64,000 nt of DNA from Arenibacter catalasegens (GCF_002909235.1 NZ_PHQQ01000010.1:62001-126000); one strand, 5' to 3'. Positions 44,905 through 53,343 are shown, numbered from the stretch's first letter. Translations and numbers: made by a program. The notes: a model not told the origin generated them from the letters alone.

Positions 44905-45143
44905 AGTGGGGAATCTTCAATAATTTCTAATTCTATCAGGGCGGCTACAGATCGCCTAATGGCTATGTGCGTGCCGTTAACGTTAATGTATATGGGGTCT
45001 TTAAGAGGGGCCACTTGTACGAGTTCAATTTCATTGCCAGGAAGGCAACCTAATTCCAATAGTTTAATTGGAAGTATTCCATCGGCAAATTCTTTGATGA
45101 TTCCCTTTTGACCTCGCTTTAAATGTGCTACTGTGGTAGTCAA
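44901..45143 (-). CDS. feoA: FeoA family protein
   Basis: An 80-residue SH3-like protein that assists FeoB. Conserved segments: LKRGQKGIIKEF, LELGCLPGNEIELVQVAPL and a C-terminal AIRRSVAALIELE. It precedes feoB with a four-base overlap. A sequence resembling the DtxR-type palindrome near the TonB receptor lies 6 bp upstream. Confidence 0.94.
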   Translation of the reverse strand: MTTTVAHLKRGQKGIIKEFADGILPIKLLELGCLPGNEIELVQVAPLKDPIYINVNGTHIAIRRSVAALIELEIIEDSPL

Positions 45144-45148
45144 TTTTT

Positions 45149-45166
45149 ATTTAGATTGATTTTAAT
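45149..45166. promoter_or_regulatory. Possible iron-responsive site upstream of feoA
   Basis: ATTTAGATTGATTTTAAT shares its left half TTTAGATT exactly with the minus-strand form of the palindrome at 37882-37899 (TTTTAGATTTGCCTAAAA); 11 of 18 positions agree. It sits immediately upstream of feoA. A weak match, listed because of the matching gene context. Confidence 0.3.
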
Positions 45167-45361
45167 TAAGCACAAAAATAAAAGAAAAAGATGAAGTATT
45201 ACGGTAAAACCATAAAAAGTTGAAGCTTTGAAGGCCTGTTGCTTCCAATTGAAGAGACACTAAGATTTTTTTAAAGGTAGCAGAGGTGGTAAATGGGACT
45301 TCGACATAGGAAATCGCCAATCTTAATTATACCTTTTTATCCGTAAAGAGTTTTTGGTACT

Positions 45362-46036
45362 TTACTCCTTATAGGAAGATTTCAATATTTTAAGATCGCT
45401 CAATAATTTATCCATTTCTTCCGATTTTGTACCATCATAAAAGCCCCTTATCCTACGTTCTTTGTCTACAAGAATAAAGTTTTCGGTATGGATCATATCG
45501 TACGGTCCTCCGTCACCACTGGTCTTAACTGCTAAATAGGATTTTCTAGCCAGTTCATAGATCTGTTCCTTGTCACCTGTAACCAGATTCCATTTGTTAT
45601 CCTTGACCCCTTTTTCCAAGGCATATTTTTTTAATTGTGGAACGGAATCTATGTCTGGGGTAACGGAATGGGATAGCAACAATACGTCACTGTCATTCAT
45701 GATTTTGTCCTGAAGGCCAGCCATATTTTTTGTCATTATAGGACAAATTGTGGGACAGGTAGTAAAGAAAAAATCGGCAATATAAATTTTGTTGTGGTAG
45801 TCCACTTGAGTTATCGATTTGCCGTTTTGATTGGTCAAAGTAAAATCGGCAATAGTGTGGTATTTTTTCACATGCTGTAAGGTGCTGTCTACCAATTCAA
45901 AATTTACCATGGCTGGTTGGTAAACCGGTAACAATTTTTTGGGTTGAAGGGCATTGTAGAAAAGGGTGACGATTATCCCGGAAACAATGAGTAGAACAAT
46001 GCCGAAGAATTTAAATTTGGCAAAAAACGAACGCAT
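45362..46036 (-). CDS. SCO1/SenC family copper-binding protein
   Basis: About 224 residues from the ATG at 46036, where the membrane anchor begins directly (FFGIVLLIVSGIIVTLFY); an ATG at 46111 would add 25 residues before it. The thioredoxin fold has the SCO copper site: TTCPTICPIM (CxxxC) at about residues 87-96 and the conserved His in DMIHTENFILVD later. SCO proteins deliver copper to the CuA centre of cytochrome c oxidase or act as thiol-disulfide reductases. No oxidase genes are nearby. Confidence 0.92.
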   Translation of the reverse strand: MRSFFAKFKFFGIVLLIVSGIIVTLFYNALQPKKLLPVYQPAMVNFELVDSTLQHVKKYHTIADFTLTNQNGKSITQVDYHNKIYIADFFFTTCPTICPIMTKNMAGLQDKIMNDSDVLLLSHSVTPDIDSVPQLKKYALEKGVKDNKWNLVTGDKEQIYELARKSYLAVKTSGDGGPYDMIHTENFILVDKERRIRGFYDGTKSEEMDKLLSDLKILKSSYKE

Positions 46037-46199
46037 GTTTTTTTGGCAAAGGTAGGGCAGATACCGTGAAATTTCAAGCATCTTTAAACGGATTGCTACT
46101 AAAACTTTCATAAAAATAGCCCTTGTGGGGAATAGTTTTTTTTTAAGACCACCTAATAATGTACTTTTGTGCGCTTTTAAAGTTTAAAAAAAATACTGA

Positions 46200-47516
46200 A
46201 TGACGTTAGCAATACAGATTGTACAGTTTGTACTTATCATATCCATTTTGGTGATTCTCCACGAATTGGGCCATTTTCTTCCCGCAAAATATTTTAAGAC
46301 GAAAGTGGAGAAATTCTATTTGTTTTTTGATGTGAAGTTTTCCCTTTTCAAAAAGAAAATAGGGGATACGGAATATGGAATTGGTTGGTTGCCCTTGGGC
46401 GGTTATGTGAAGATTGCGGGGATGATCGATGAGAGCATGGACACCGAGCAAATGAAGCAAGAACCACAACCTTGGGAGTTCCGTAGCAAGCCGGCTTGGC
46501 AACGTCTTATTATAATGACAGGTGGGGTTATTGTAAACTTTTTGTTGGCGTGGGTAATTTATACCACGATGTTGGCAAGTAATGGTGATACGTATATTCC
46601 TTCGGATAGTTTAAAATATGGAATAGTAGTAGATTCAATTGGAGAGCAGTTGGGATTAAAGACAGGCGATCAAATTTTGATGGTGGACGATAAGAAAACC
46701 AGAAAATTCAACGAGGCGGTTTTGGATATCATTCTCGGAGATGAGGTAACGGTTAAAAGGGATGGAAATGAAATTACCTTTCCTTTATCTGATGAAGGAA
46801 AGGAAACTGTTTTTGCAACCCAAGGCAAAAATTTCTTGGGGTATAGATCCAAGGCTATTATTGCCAAGGTGCAGCCCAATTCGGTAGCGGAAGAGGCAGG
46901 CCTATTGCCAGGTGACGAAATTGTTGGGGTAAATGGTGTAAGTACCAAGTTTTGGGATGAGTTCAGAGGTAAAATTGGTTCATCCGCCAATCAAAAGTTA
47001 GACATCAGCGTTTTGAGAAACGGGGCTACAGAACACTTGGAACTAACAGTTCCCGATGTAGGACTCATAGGTATAGAATTAGATCTTAACGATCTTAGGG
47101 TCACCGATAATTATAGTTTTCTTGAGGCCATTCCTGCAGGTTATACACGTACCATACAGGTGTTGACCGATCAGATAAGACAGTTTAAAGTTATTTTCAA
47201 TACCAAGACGGGAGCTTACAAACAGGTTAAAGGACCCATAGGAATTGTGGAAATGATGCCGGAAACTTGGAATTGGATTTTCTTTTGGAATTTTATGGCC
47301 ATGTTTTCCGTATGGTTGGCATTTTTGAATATTCTTCCTATTCCGGCATTGGATGGCGGGCATGTAATGTTTTTATTGTACGAAATAATTTCTGGCAGGA
47401 AACCAAGTGAGAAAGTGTTGGAAACGGGCCAAATAATTGGTTTTGTTATACTTATGGGGCTTATGGCAGTGGTATTTGGAAACGATATCTGGAATATTAT
47501 CAAGAAGTTTTTATAG
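46200..47516 (+). CDS. rseP: Site-2 intramembrane protease RseP
   Basis: A 438-residue zinc metalloprotease. The HELGH catalytic motif is at residues 21-25 in TM1, PDZ sequence occupies the middle (GLKTGDQILMVDD, GLLPGDEIVGVNGV), and the second motif NILPIPALDGGHVMF at about 380-394 supplies the metal-binding Asp. It cleaves anti-sigma factors or signal-peptide remnants within the inner membrane. A TACTTTTG at 46162-46169 could be its -7 element, but no TTG at a good distance is present. Confidence 0.94.
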   Translation: MTLAIQIVQFVLIISILVILHELGHFLPAKYFKTKVEKFYLFFDVKFSLFKKKIGDTEYGIGWLPLGGYVKIAGMIDESMDTEQMKQEPQPWEFRSKPAWQRLIIMTGGVIVNFLLAWVIYTTMLASNGDTYIPSDSLKYGIVVDSIGEQLGLKTGDQILMVDDKKTRKFNEAVLDIILGDEVTVKRDGNEITFPLSDEGKETVFATQGKNFLGYRSKAIIAKVQPNSVAEEAGLLPGDEIVGVNGVSTKFWDEFRGKIGSSANQKLDISVLRNGATEHLELTVPDVGLIGIELDLNDLRVTDNYSFLEAIPAGYTRTIQVLTDQIRQFKVIFNTKTGAYKQVKGPIGIVEMMPETWNWIFFWNFMAMFSVWLAFLNILPIPALDGGHVMFLLYEIISGRKPSEKVLETGQIIGFVILMGLMAVVFGNDIWNIIKKFL

Positions 47517-47564
47517 GAGAATTAAATATTTTTAAAAATTAGGTGTAAAACAGCCATTTTTTGT

Positions 47565-47595
47565 TTGGCGTATTTGAAAAAACATTTTATATTTG
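47565..47595 (+). promoter_or_regulatory. Promoter of the tRNA-Asn locus
   Basis: TTG (47565-47567), 20 bp, TATATTTG (47588-47595): a full match to the Bacteroidota consensus. Transcription would start near 47600, ahead of both the tRNA remnant and the intact tRNA. Confidence 0.75.
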
Positions 47596-47615
47596 CACCC
47601 GCTTAGGCGATAAAA

Positions 47616-47660
47616 ATACACTCCTCCTTAGCTCATCCCGATAGCTATCGGGAGGTTAGA
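47616..47660 (+). pseudogene. Truncated tRNA-Asn copy interrupted by a palindrome
   Basis: The 20 bases at 47616-47635, including the acceptor 5' strand and the start of the D-arm, are identical to 47690-47709 of the intact tRNA-Asn. At the D-loop the remnant continues into TCCCGATAGCTATCGGGA, a perfect 18-bp palindrome, and then regains GGTTAGAG of the D-arm before losing similarity. It cannot fold as a tRNA. The palindrome resembles short dispersed repeats seen in flavobacterial genomes. Confidence 0.8.
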
Positions 47661-47695
47661 GGAAACGTTCTTTAAGAGAATTAAAATATATACAC

Positions 47696-47769
47696 TCCTC
47701 CTTAGCTCAGTTGGTTAGAGCATCTGACTGTTAATCAGAGGGTCCTTGGTTCGAGCCCAAGAGGGGGAG
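47696..47769 (+). tRNA. tRNA-Asn (anticodon GTT)
   Basis: A 74-nt gene. The acceptor pairs TCCTCCT with AGGGGGA, the anticodon stem-loop CTGACTGTTAATCAG gives anticodon GTT, and the T-arm is CTTGG-TTCGAGC-CCAAG; discriminator base G. CCA is not encoded. The gene lies between rseP and a mobilizable-element module, so its 3' end is a likely integration site. Confidence 0.97.
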
Positions 47770-47781
47770 CTTAATGAGAAT

Positions 47782-47817
47782 AGGCCTTACGAGAAATCGT
47801 GAGGCCTTTTTCTTTTC
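47782..47817 (+). terminator. Terminator of the tRNA-Asn transcript
   Basis: AGGCCTTACGA, GAAA tetraloop, TCGTGAGGCCT (one G-U pair) followed by TTTTCTTTTC, 12 bp after the tRNA. Confidence 0.92.
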
Positions 47818-48119
47818 ATGGGTACAACATAGGTACAACATTTTTTTTTCTACATAATATTACTTCAAAGACTCCAAAAATTATTCTTAGTTAGGCACTT
47901 TCAACAGAAGAAACTAGTTAGAGCTATATCCCAAATAGGATTCAGCTTCCTTTTTCAAATACCATCATATGAAATTTGCGTGTTGCGTAATTCTGACCGT
48001 TTTTTAAGATTCGTTGTCAATCCCTCAATAACTATCATTTTTTTAAGTTAAAATTTTCTCGTTCTTCTTTCGGTGTTATTTGCTTCTATAATTTGAAGAA
48101 AATCATAAAGTTAATTATC
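47818..48119. other. Intergenic region with a tandem 10-mer
   Basis: GGTACAACAT occurs twice, at 47821-47830 and 47832-47841, one base apart. The rest is AT-rich with no gene and no clear promoter. If an element integrated into the tRNA-Asn 3' end, this is its left edge, but no second copy of the tRNA 3' end is present in the window to define the other att site. Confidence 0.5.
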
Positions 48120-48416
48120 ATGGAAGAAAACGAAAACGTAGTGGACCTGCTATCCGATATCAAGGGTCTGTTGTCCCACACCAAGAAAGTAATGAACGTG
48201 GAGGATCTGGCCGCATACACCGGACTCTCCAAAAGTAAGATCTACAAACTGACCCAGCTAAAGCTGATTCCCATGGGGAACAATCCCCATATCCGACAGA
48301 AATTTTTTGACAAGGATACTATCGACGCCTGGCTCTTGGGGGAACCCGACCTTTCCGATGAGACCTTGGAACATAGGTTCAACAAGTCCTTGGTGAAAAA
48401 CAAGAGAAAATTATGA
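48120..48416 (+). CDS. Helix-turn-helix (excisionase/MerR-like) protein
   Basis: 98 residues from the ATG at 48120; an upstream ATG at 48093 would add nine hydrophobic residues and is less likely. The central part is a winged-helix excisionase-like DNA-binding domain: VMNVEDLAAYTGLSKSKIYK (about residues 27-46), then a wing with KFFDKDTIDAWL. Proteins of this kind start the replication/mobilization module of Bacteroidota integrative elements. It overlaps the next gene by four bases, so the module is one transcript. Base composition is richer in GC than the neighbouring core genes. Confidence 0.82.
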   Translation: MEENENVVDLLSDIKGLLSHTKKVMNVEDLAAYTGLSKSKIYKLTQLKLIPMGNNPHIRQKFFDKDTIDAWLLGEPDLSDETLEHRFNKSLVKNKRKL

Positions 48417-48865
48417 AACCTGAAGAAAGAAATTTTCAGGGTATCTGGATACCGAGGGTGATCTATCTGAACTCGGATGCAAATTGGTATGCAAAAATCT
48501 TATTCCTGGAGATACATAGCTTCACCGAAAGCGGGAGGGAATGCTTTATGTCCAACAGGCACATTGCTACCTTTCTGCATATTTCCGAACGACAGGTCAC
48601 CAGGTACATTTCCGAACTAAAGACCTTGGGCTGGATAGAGGAAACGGCCTTTAACGGAAGAAGGCGATATCTGAAAAGTTTGCTGCGTTTTAATGATAGA
48701 AATGGCGGGCCTGGCAGGACAAAAATGTCCGGACAGCCTGGACAGTTCTGTCGGGGCAGCATGGTCAAAAGTGTCCACCATAATAAACAAGGGATAAAAC
48801 AAGAAATAAAACAATTTACCTTTTTAAAAGAAGAAAAAAACAATAGAAGTCCAATATTGGAATAG
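48413..48865 (+). CDS. Winged-helix replication-type protein of a mobile element
   Basis: A 150-residue protein. The N-terminal 90 residues are a winged helix as in RepA/DnaD-type proteins (WYAKILFLEIHSFTESGREC, SNRHIATFLHISERQVTRYI, LKTLGWIEE). The C-terminus is low-complexity and polar (KQGIKQEIKQFTF), as is usual for the short partners of DnaC-like ATPases in mobilizable elements. It may help recruit the replication helicase. The reading frame shows no breaks. Confidence 0.72.
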   Translation: MKPEERNFQGIWIPRVIYLNSDANWYAKILFLEIHSFTESGRECFMSNRHIATFLHISERQVTRYISELKTLGWIEETAFNGRRRYLKSLLRFNDRNGGPGRTKMSGQPGQFCRGSMVKSVHHNKQGIKQEIKQFTFLKEEKNNRSPILE

Positions 48866-48870
48866 GCGAT

Positions 48871-49533
48871 ATGGAAAAAGGATGGTCAGATCGGTTTTTA
48901 AAAAAGCAAACGGAACTTAAACCGCTATGCGCCCCAGAACTTTTTAAAAAAGTTTTTTTTAAGGCGGCACAGGAATTTTATGCCCGGATGGATCTAGATT
49001 TCGAGGTGGACGCTACCAATAAGAGCTTCTTGGCGCATTTCTGCAAGTATTGGAACCAAGACCCCGAATTTGAAATGGTGGATAACATATCGCTTAGAAA
49101 AGGGCTGATAGTTTTCGGCTCCTATGGAACGGGCAAGACATCGAGTTTTAAAATTATCCAGAACATGTCCAAACAATATGGGTTGCGGGAATTGTGGTTT
49201 CCCTCAATTGCGGCACAAGAGGTAGTTGCAAAATACAATGCTGAAAAGAACAAGGACCACATTATAGATTACTATTCCAAGGGGACATTTCTATTCGATG
49301 ATCTGGGATCGGAAACTGTGGGGAACAATGTTTACCAGTACGGGAAGGAGGAAATATTTGTTAGGATACTTTTAAACCGTTATCGGAATTTTGAAAGCCT
49401 TGGGACAAAAACACACATTACGACCAATTTGAGCCTGGAACAGATAGGGAACAGGTACGGAACACAGATTTCGGATAGGTTCATAAGGATGTTCAACCGG
49501 TTAAAGTTAGATGGCCCTAGCCGTAGAAAATAG
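48871..49533 (+). CDS. DnaC/IstB-like AAA+ ATPase
   Basis: A 220-residue ATPase. Walker A is GSYGTGKTSSF (about residues 88-98), Walker B is TFLFDDLGSE (about 141-150), and a sensor-1 region THITTNLSLEQIGNRYGTQI follows. It resembles helicase-loader ATPases used by plasmids and integrative elements; the Arg finger is likely in the SDRFIRMFNRL segment. It begins 5 bp after the winged-helix gene. The replicon or element whose replication it would serve is otherwise absent. Confidence 0.85.
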   Translation: MEKGWSDRFLKKQTELKPLCAPELFKKVFFKAAQEFYARMDLDFEVDATNKSFLAHFCKYWNQDPEFEMVDNISLRKGLIVFGSYGTGKTSSFKIIQNMSKQYGLRELWFPSIAAQEVVAKYNAEKNKDHIIDYYSKGTFLFDDLGSETVGNNVYQYGKEEIFVRILLNRYRNFESLGTKTHITTNLSLEQIGNRYGTQISDRFIRMFNRLKLDGPSRRK

Positions 49534-49826
49534 CTGGTGAAAGAAAAAAAAGAACTTTTGGAATGAACAAAAGTTTTGGAAGGTCACCAAAAAAATCATA
49601 AATCGGGTGAGGCCTTTTAGAAGTCATAAAGAAAGTATTCCGGTACGAAGTAAAACGGAACTAAGGGGAATAGCAAGAGGGTAACGGGCTAAAGCCACGT
49701 TACAATATATAAGTTATTGATTTTCAATGAATTGAAAATTGTTTTACTTCTTAATCTGAGAAAATTTGCGACAAACACCATGTAAAGGCCCATTTTTAGG
49801 GGAGAATTTGCGACAAGCAGAAAATT
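49534..49826. other. Intergenic region with a repeated 12-mer upstream of the mobilization gene
   Basis: AATTTGCGACAA occurs at 49763-49774 and 49805-49816 (42 bp apart), both on the plus strand, the second 16 bp before the mobilization gene start. A short AATTGAAAATC/GATTTTCAATT-type inverted sequence lies near 49720-49740. The repeats could be iterons or relaxosome sites. No gene seen. Confidence 0.5.
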
Positions 49827-50387
49827 ATGAACCCATTTATAGGTATTCGTTTTAAGAAAGATACAGCAAAGCAGTTCCAGACGTTTTCGAGACAGCTTTT
49901 CAAGACCCATACGGAGGCGCTACAAACGATGTTGGATTTCTTTATTTATAACGAGATTTCTCCAAAGGAATCTTTTGGTCCCAATGGACGGACCATTCAG
50001 AATTTGATCAAGAAGCGGTTTAATGCGATGGTCGCCATTATGAAGAATATGGAAAAAAATGGGGTCCTTCCGACCAAGGCTATGATAGAACTTTTATTTG
50101 AACACTCGCCACAAAAGAAACGCAGGCAAGCTCCTTTGCTAATGGAAGGTAAGAATGCCGATCCGGAAAGGGATAGGTTCTTCAAAAAGGTGGAAGAGGC
50201 CATTAACATAGAAATGGAAAACACCAATCTTAAACGCGACCTAAAGCAAAGAAATGTTGATATTTCGTCACTGCTCGGTAAGATTCAATTGGTAAAGAGC
50301 AATTTTGGGAAGCCAAGGTTACAATTGGATATGACTCCTGAGGATTTCGAAAAGCTTACAATAAAGATGAAAAAAGAATTACACTAG
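49827..50387 (+). CDS. BfmA/BtgA-type mobilization protein
   Basis: A 186-residue protein. The first about 45 residues resemble a ribbon-helix-helix accessory protein: IRFKKDTAKQFQTFSRQLFK followed by THTEALQTMLDFF. A long helical middle and a basic C-terminus follow. This is the pattern of the BfmA/BtgA mobilization accessory family of Bacteroidota, which binds near oriT and assists the relaxase. The expected relaxase gene directly downstream is missing. Confidence 0.78.
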   Translation: MNPFIGIRFKKDTAKQFQTFSRQLFKTHTEALQTMLDFFIYNEISPKESFGPNGRTIQNLIKKRFNAMVAIMKNMEKNGVLPTKAMIELLFEHSPQKKRRQAPLLMEGKNADPERDRFFKKVEEAINIEMENTNLKRDLKQRNVDISSLLGKIQLVKSNFGKPRLQLDMTPEDFEKLTIKMKKELH

Positions 50388-50731
50388 AATAGCCCTATTG
50401 GATGATTTCGAAAAACAAATCCAGTACCTGCGGAAGTTGAAAAACCCAAAAGTTTTCCAACCTCCTCGGAACCGCTCATAAAAGCATGGAACGTAGAAAG
50501 AACATACCATACCTTTATTTTTGCCACCACACGGTTACTTACCACCATCAAAAAGAGATATCCTTCCACTAATTAAATAAGCAAGTGCGCCCTATCCGAT
50601 TTTTGCTTTACGATTATCTTCCGGAACACTACAAAAATCGGACAGGATCCTCGCGCGGTTAAGTTATGGTAAGATTTGGGGTTGTGTCCGTTTTTTAAAG
50701 TGTCCTTGACAAAAAAAATAAGTAGGCAGTA
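50388..50731. other. Intergenic region with a near-perfect inverted repeat (oriT or degraded relaxase region)
   Basis: The first about 95 bases keep an open 28-codon stretch (from TTG at 50398 to 50481, with DDFEKQIQYLRKLKNPK) that may be remnant coding sequence. Further on, CCTATCCGATTTTTG (50591-50605) faces CAAAAATCGGACAGG (50632-50646), a 15-bp inverted repeat with one mismatch and a 26-base loop. No T-run follows, so it is not a standard terminator. Position after a mobilization gene makes an oriT or an element end possible. Confidence 0.4.
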
Positions 50732-51400
50732 CTAAATAAGCCCCAAACTTGAAGCTACATAGACCAAATGTGTAGTATTGGAAGCATTGAAATGGTCCTT
50801 TAATTTACTGATATTGGCCTCAATAGATCTTATGCTATTTGGGGAAATACCATCTTCTTTGAGCAATATGCTAATTTCATTCTGCTTATATCCTATGGCC
50901 AATAATGACAGTAATTTTTGATCATAGTCATTTAATTCCAAGGTGTTTTTTTGTTGTAGTGCAGCTGTGGCTATTGGGCAAGTGTATGGTTCGCTGTTGG
51001 CAATGGATTCAATACAATGCTGAAGCTCCTTAAGCCCGTTAAGTCCCTTACAGACATACCCATCAATTTTTTGGTCCTCAAACAAAGATTTTATGGTGTT
51101 GTGATCGTCCTCCACAGAAAAGACCACTACTTTGACTTCTGGATAAATTTCCTTTATAGCCGAAATAAGCTCTTGCCCATTTAGGAGGTTTTTTTTATCC
51201 CTAGGATTGTCGAAGGATAAGTCGGTTATTAAAAGCTCATAAGGCTTGCCATCCTTAATTGCCTTTTTTAGTTTCAAAAGAGCTTCATCACAGTACTGGG
51301 AATGTCCTATATTGGTATATCCCAAAGTTTGAAGCATGGTAATGACCCCTAGATTGTTACTGTCTATATCTTCCGAAACAAATATCCTGTTGAATTGCAT
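50732..51400 (-). CDS. LuxR/NarL-type response regulator
   Basis: 222 residues from the ATG at 51400, 7 bp after the kinase stop; an upstream frame extension to 51439 overlaps the kinase and is rejected. The receiver domain has VSEDIDSNN (acidic pocket) and the phosphoacceptor in ELLITDLSFDNP (about residue 56). The C-terminal HTH is LLAIGYKQNEISILLKEDGI with NSIRSIEANISKLKDHF. It is the partner of the histidine kinase encoded just upstream and probably a transcription activator. Target genes are unknown. Confidence 0.92.
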   Translation of the reverse strand: MQFNRIFVSEDIDSNNLGVITMLQTLGYTNIGHSQYCDEALLKLKKAIKDGKPYELLITDLSFDNPRDKKNLLNGQELISAIKEIYPEVKVVVFSVEDDHNTIKSLFEDQKIDGYVCKGLNGLKELQHCIESIANSEPYTCPIATAALQQKNTLELNDYDQKLLSLLAIGYKQNEISILLKEDGISPNSIRSIEANISKLKDHFNASNTTHLVYVASSLGLI

Positions 51401-51407
51401 ATGTATT

Positions 51408-53270
51408 TTAAATGGCAAACGTAATGGTGGCGGTGACACCTTCGTTTGGTTTTGAATCGAAATTAATATTTCCTTTTAAACCCTTCATACGGTTTTCCAC
51501 ATTCTTAAGACCGTTTCCAGAATAATTCTCCTTCAAAGAAAAGCCTACCCCATTGTCTTTATAATTAATGGTCACTTGTTTTTTGGTCTTTGTGCAAGTA
51601 ATGGCAACCAATGAAGCCTGACTATGTTTTTTCATGTTTACCAATAATTCTTGCAGTACCCTATAGACTTCAATCTTAGCTTTTGCCGAGATATCGTCCC
51701 AAAAATTAGGTGCTAGTTCTTTGGTTATTAATTTTGTTTTAATGGAGCTATAAGAATTAAGCAGGGCAAAAAATTCTTTTCCAAAATTTTCTCCCGTATT
51801 AATGACCGTAAATTCTTTGGAAATATCCCTTATTCTTTTATAAATGCTGTCCAAACCTTGCAAAATTATTGTGTTTTTAGAAGCCGGCATTTCTGGAGAG
51901 TCTTTTTGTATCTGGGTCATTAAGTAAAAAATATCATTGCCGAGCTCATCATGTAATTTTTTAGACAAGCGTAGTTCAGTCTTATAAGCTGTCTCCAGCT
52001 GCTCCTTTTTTTTCTGCTGATTTTTAAAATATATAACGAAGCCTATCAGTGCCAAGAAAAATAATGCAACTGAAAGCGCTATAATTTTCTGTTTCTCTTT
52101 AATGGCAACTTGGGCCAATAGGATAAGGTTCTTTTTTTCTAAATTATCATTATCATATTTTGTTGCAGCATAAATAGAACGCACTCCCTGTTTTGTTTTT
52201 TCGAGCTTATTTTGCACAGTGGAATAAAATATGGCTTCTTCGGAAACATCCTGGTTCAAGGCTTTTTTTAGGTGCAAAATTAGATCGAGGGATTCCAAAA
52301 TAGCGACCGAATTGTTCAGTTTTTTTGAGTTCTCAAGTGCTTTTTGAGCATATTCCAGCGCTTTAGGTTTATTGGTTTCAAAATAATATTCTGCCAAATG
52401 AACACTACTGGATATTAATCCAGGAGCCGTATTTAATTCTTGTCTTATGTCCAAAGACTTTAATAGGAGGGACTCACTCTCTGGGTTGTTCTTATTTTCT
52501 ATCCACTTATAATGCCCCATATTGCATATGGCGCGTGAATATTGTTCTTGATTGTTTGCTTGGGTGCTATTGGCTATGCTATCTAAAATGCCAAAACTGG
52601 TATTAAATTCACCTAGTAGCGCTAAGATATTTGCCCTTGTAGTTCTCATGGCATACACATTTTCTGTAGAAATGTCCGAAGAAGGATGCTGGTTTAACAG
52701 ACTAAAAATTTTATTGTTCCAGCGGAGGGCTTCTTGGTAGTTACCTAATTCTTTCTGGCAGACGGAAATAGTTTGGTACAGACCAGTGATGGATTCTATT
52801 TCTTGGGAGCCTTCCAAATATTGTAAACCCTCCGTAGACGTGATCATGCCTCCATTATAATCGCCTAAGCTTTTCTGAATATTGGCCATATCCAATAAAC
52901 GGTCACCGGCACCGATACTATCCATTAATTTTAAATTTATGGTAAAGGATCTGTCTAAATAGTAGTAAGCAGAATCTAATTGGTCGATTATTTTAAAATA
53001 ATAACCTTGTCTCCAATAGGCATTACTTATATGATTGCTATCGGATAGAAATTGGGCTTGTTCGAGTAATTTTTTGGAATGGATAATGGCCTTCCCGTAG
53101 TCTTTGTTTTTTGCAAAAGCACCAATTTGTTTTTTTAGTTGGGCTATTGAATCCTTTGATTTTTTTAAGGAAACAGCATAATTGTGCACAACATATTCAG
53201 TGGAAAACCCTGCCTGGCAACAACTGAAAATGAGCACAAAAAAGAGGGACAAACCAAACTTAAGTTTCAT
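51408..53270 (-). CDS. TPR-containing sensor histidine kinase
   Basis: About 620 residues from the ATG at 53270 (an ATG at 53285 lies inside a terminator hairpin). Signal-like N-terminus ending FSCCQAGFS, then a periplasmic region of TPR-type helical repeats to about residue 385, one membrane segment (IIALSVALFFLALIGFVIYF), a HisKA_3 helix with the phosphorylated His in SKKLHDELGND, and an HATPase_c domain (DNGVGFSL, GNGLKNVENRMKGLKG). This design is common in Flavobacteriaceae. The signal it senses is unknown; the small lipoprotein encoded upstream is a candidate partner. Confidence 0.92.
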   Translation of the reverse strand: MKLKFGLSLFFVLIFSCCQAGFSTEYVVHNYAVSLKKSKDSIAQLKKQIGAFAKNKDYGKAIIHSKKLLEQAQFLSDSNHISNAYWRQGYYFKIIDQLDSAYYYLDRSFTINLKLMDSIGAGDRLLDMANIQKSLGDYNGGMITSTEGLQYLEGSQEIESITGLYQTISVCQKELGNYQEALRWNNKIFSLLNQHPSSDISTENVYAMRTTRANILALLGEFNTSFGILDSIANSTQANNQEQYSRAICNMGHYKWIENKNNPESESLLLKSLDIRQELNTAPGLISSSVHLAEYYFETNKPKALEYAQKALENSKKLNNSVAILESLDLILHLKKALNQDVSEEAIFYSTVQNKLEKTKQGVRSIYAATKYDNDNLEKKNLILLAQVAIKEKQKIIALSVALFFLALIGFVIYFKNQQKKKEQLETAYKTELRLSKKLHDELGNDIFYLMTQIQKDSPEMPASKNTIILQGLDSIYKRIRDISKEFTVINTGENFGKEFFALLNSYSSIKTKLITKELAPNFWDDISAKAKIEVYRVLQELLVNMKKHSQASLVAITCTKTKKQVTINYKDNGVGFSLKENYSGNGLKNVENRMKGLKGNINFDSKPNEGVTATITFAI

Positions 53271-53282
53271 CCCTCCAAAATA

Positions 53283-53315
53283 CAAAAAGCGTTCACATTA
53301 AAGGAACGCTTTTAA
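53283..53315 (-). terminator. Terminator between the small lipoprotein and the kinase gene
   Basis: AAAAGCGTTC (53285-53294) pairs with GAACGCTTTT (53304-53313). On the minus strand it ends in TTTTT, 29 bp after the lipoprotein stop. Confidence 0.85.
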
Positions 53316-53343
53316 TTAAATACCCAATAATGGGAAAGGAAGA

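Noticed and set aside
46162-46169. TACTTTTG as the rseP promoter -7 box
   Set aside because: No TTG at 17-23 bp upstream, so not reported as a promoter feature.
47821-47841. GGTACAACAT tandem as the attachment site of the element
   Set aside because: No matching copy at any other candidate boundary in the window; kept only as a sequence observation.
49534-49826. CRISPR-like repeat at the AATTTGCGACAA pair
   Set aside because: Only two copies with no further regular spacing and no cas genes; no CRISPR array is seen anywhere in the window.
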